Source of the DNA: Syntrophomonas sp. UBA5314
GTDB taxonomy: Bacteria; Bacillota; Syntrophomonadia; Syntrophomonadales; Syntrophomonadaceae
DNA length: 23,881 nucleotides
NCBI GenBank assembly: GCA_002410325.1
Contig: DHRK01000036.1
Location: forward strand, 1 to 23,881
Reading direction: 5' to 3'
The stretch's first letter is position 1. Each line of letters begins with the position of its first letter. The translations under genes were made by a program, and so were the position numbers. The notes under the pieces were generated by a model, which saw nothing but the letters and a program-made list of their open reading frames with translations, searched no databases and was not told the origin of the DNA. Positions 23,036 through 23,881 of the stretch are shown piece after piece.

Positions 23036-23789
23036 AAGCGGCAGATTCTTCACCCGGCAAGACGCTTGCTTCTTTCCATAACTGCGCCAGGCGCAGATCG
23101 CGGACATTTACCCGCACGCCTATCTTTTCAGAAAAGCGCCGCAGCAGATAATATACCGCTCCCGGCCGCAGAACTCCATCTTTGTTGCTGCCTACGATAA
23201 GGCGATCCCCGATCAAAAGCGGCCTTAAAATCATATAGTGCTCCAGGGCCAGGCGGGCTTCCCGGTGAAGCCGCACCTTCCGCTCAGAGAGCACCAGATG
23301 CTCTCCGCCAGTCTGCCGGTCTTTCAGTAAAGCGCAGACTTCCCGCACCGAAAGACCGGCATAGAGAAACTCCACGATGACCCGGCCGGGCAGTTCCAGT
23401 ACATCCCGGTGAATTTCGCGGCGCAAGGCCTGGACCGAATCCCTCGGGGCATGGTCAAACAGAGCGCAGGAACCGTCCCCTTTAAGCCGTGCTACCATTT
23501 CCAGGGGATTGTGGGCCAAGATTCCTTTAACCATTAAAAAACGGGCGAAGTGTGACAGGGCGGTCAGGCGTCCGTTTACGGTTGAAGGCCGCAGCCTTCG
23601 CACAGTGTGAAGGTAGTTCCGGTAAGCTTCGATATATTCAATTTGCAGGCGTTCTACTATGCCAGCCCGCTTTTTCCGGGAAGGATGGCGGGAGAGATAC
23701 TCGGTTAAAGCCCGGGAATATCTTTTGATGGTTGCCGGGCTCTTATGGCGGCGACGGAGATAGACCTCGAAGCAAAGGCGGTAGTTCAT
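23034..23789 (-). CDS. Degenerate tyrosine recombinase, C-terminally truncated
   Basis: The ATG at 23789 (GAGGAAGGG upstream) gives 251 residues. A start at 23825 would lie within a -10 element. Residues 1-95 form a SAM-like core-binding domain (RRRHKSPATIKRYSRALTEY, then RPSTVNGRLTALSHFARFL). The catalytic part is damaged: the first Arg motif GLR is GLS (LYAGLSVREVC), the H-x-L-R motif reads VRDLR, and the protein ends ASVLPGEESAA before the second His and the nucleophilic Tyr. It should bind DNA but not recombine it. Its TAA abuts the dispersed repeat, whose insertion may have cut off the end. An internal KGDGSC is encoded by a copy of the repeat core. Confidence 0.8.
   Translation of the reverse strand: MNYRLCFEVYLRRRHKSPATIKRYSRALTEYLSRHPSRKKRAGIVERLQIEYIEAYRNYLHTVRRLRPSTVNGRLTALSHFARFLMVKGILAHNPLEMVARLKGDGSCALFDHAPRDSVQALRREIHRDVLELPGRVIVEFLYAGLSVREVCALLKDRQTGGEHLVLSERKVRLHREARLALEHYMILRPLLIGDRLIVGSNKDGVLRPGAVYYLLRRFSEKIGVRVNVRDLRLAQLWKEASVLPGEESAA
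23471..23480 (-). repeat. Repeat core GGGGACGGTT inside the recombinase gene
   Basis: The minus strand reads AAAGGGGACGGTTCCTG and is translated as K-G-D-G-S-C, between the core-binding and catalytic parts. The same core forms the loop of the units at 5281 and 23004. The copy keeps the frame open. Confidence 0.5.
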
Positions 23790-23823
23790 TGGCCAAATCC
23801 CTTCCTCGATAATGGCTCCTTCC

Positions 23824-23829
23824 ATTATA
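23824..23829 (-). promoter_or_regulatory. -10 element of the recombinase gene
   Basis: A consensus TATAAT on the minus strand lies 34 bases before the ATG at 23789 and overlaps an upstream ATG at 23825, arguing against the longer start. No strong -35 is visible. Confidence 0.4.
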
Positions 23830-23858
23830 TGCCAGACAGATTGAAGGGTGCGGCTTTT

Positions 23859-23881
23859 GAATGAGTTCAGGGAATGAGTTC
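23859..23881 (+). repeat. Tandem left arms of the dispersed repeat at the window edge
   Basis: GAATGAGTTC occurs at 23859-23868 and 23872-23881, separated by AGG. ATGAGTTC is the left arm of the repeat, so a third unit probably continues beyond the window. Confidence 0.55.

Overview
The window looks like chromosomal DNA from a low-to-moderate GC Firmicute, probably a Clostridia/Peptococcaceae-type anaerobe. The basis is the strong GGAGG-type ribosome sites, the sigma/anti-sigma pair, the RecQ and TopB types and the GC-rich codon use of the backbone genes. This placement is inferred from style, not from a marker gene. No rRNA, intact tRNA, transposase or CRISPR array is visible.

Layout. (1) 1-2830: an AT-rich stretch with a partial hypothetical gene, a minus-strand operon (28-codon ORF, ECF sigma factor, zinc-finger anti-sigma factor) and a plus-strand membrane-anchored protein that seems to lack its export signal. 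(2) 2998-5313: a small basic protein and topB (DNA topoisomerase III), ending in a dispersed palindromic repeat. (3) 5414-12614: an accessory island, all on the minus strand and AT-richer. It holds an Imm5-like protein, a chimeric gene (DUF1653 + start of a TOTE-type primase + duplicated HigA tail), a frameshifted fic gene, an alpha/beta-hydrolase-like protein, a toxin/PanA-type antitoxin pair, a Phd/ParE-RelE pair, a second fic remnant and a HigBA pair. (4) 13013-20686: a tightly coupled four-gene Wadjet/MksBEFG-like SMC operon in the order jetD-jetA-jetB-jetC. (5) 20830-23007: recQ, again ending in the dispersed repeat. (6) 23034-23789: a degenerate tyrosine recombinase on the minus strand.

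How it fits together. topB, the jet operon and recQ share strand, base composition and codon use, and all act on DNA topology. Without the island they would be nearly contiguous, so the island may have inserted between topB and jetD. Wadjet-type complexes recognise and cleave closed circular plasmid DNA. RecQ and topoisomerase III cooperate in resolving DNA junctions. Whether the three work together here is inference. The island shows repeated small-scale recombination: a 119-bp duplication, a 40-bp repeated upstream element, a 22-bp internal repeat and several broken genes. The GGGGACGGTT-type repeat provides the stop codons of topB, recQ and the recombinase, and a copy of its core lies inside the recombinase coding sequence.
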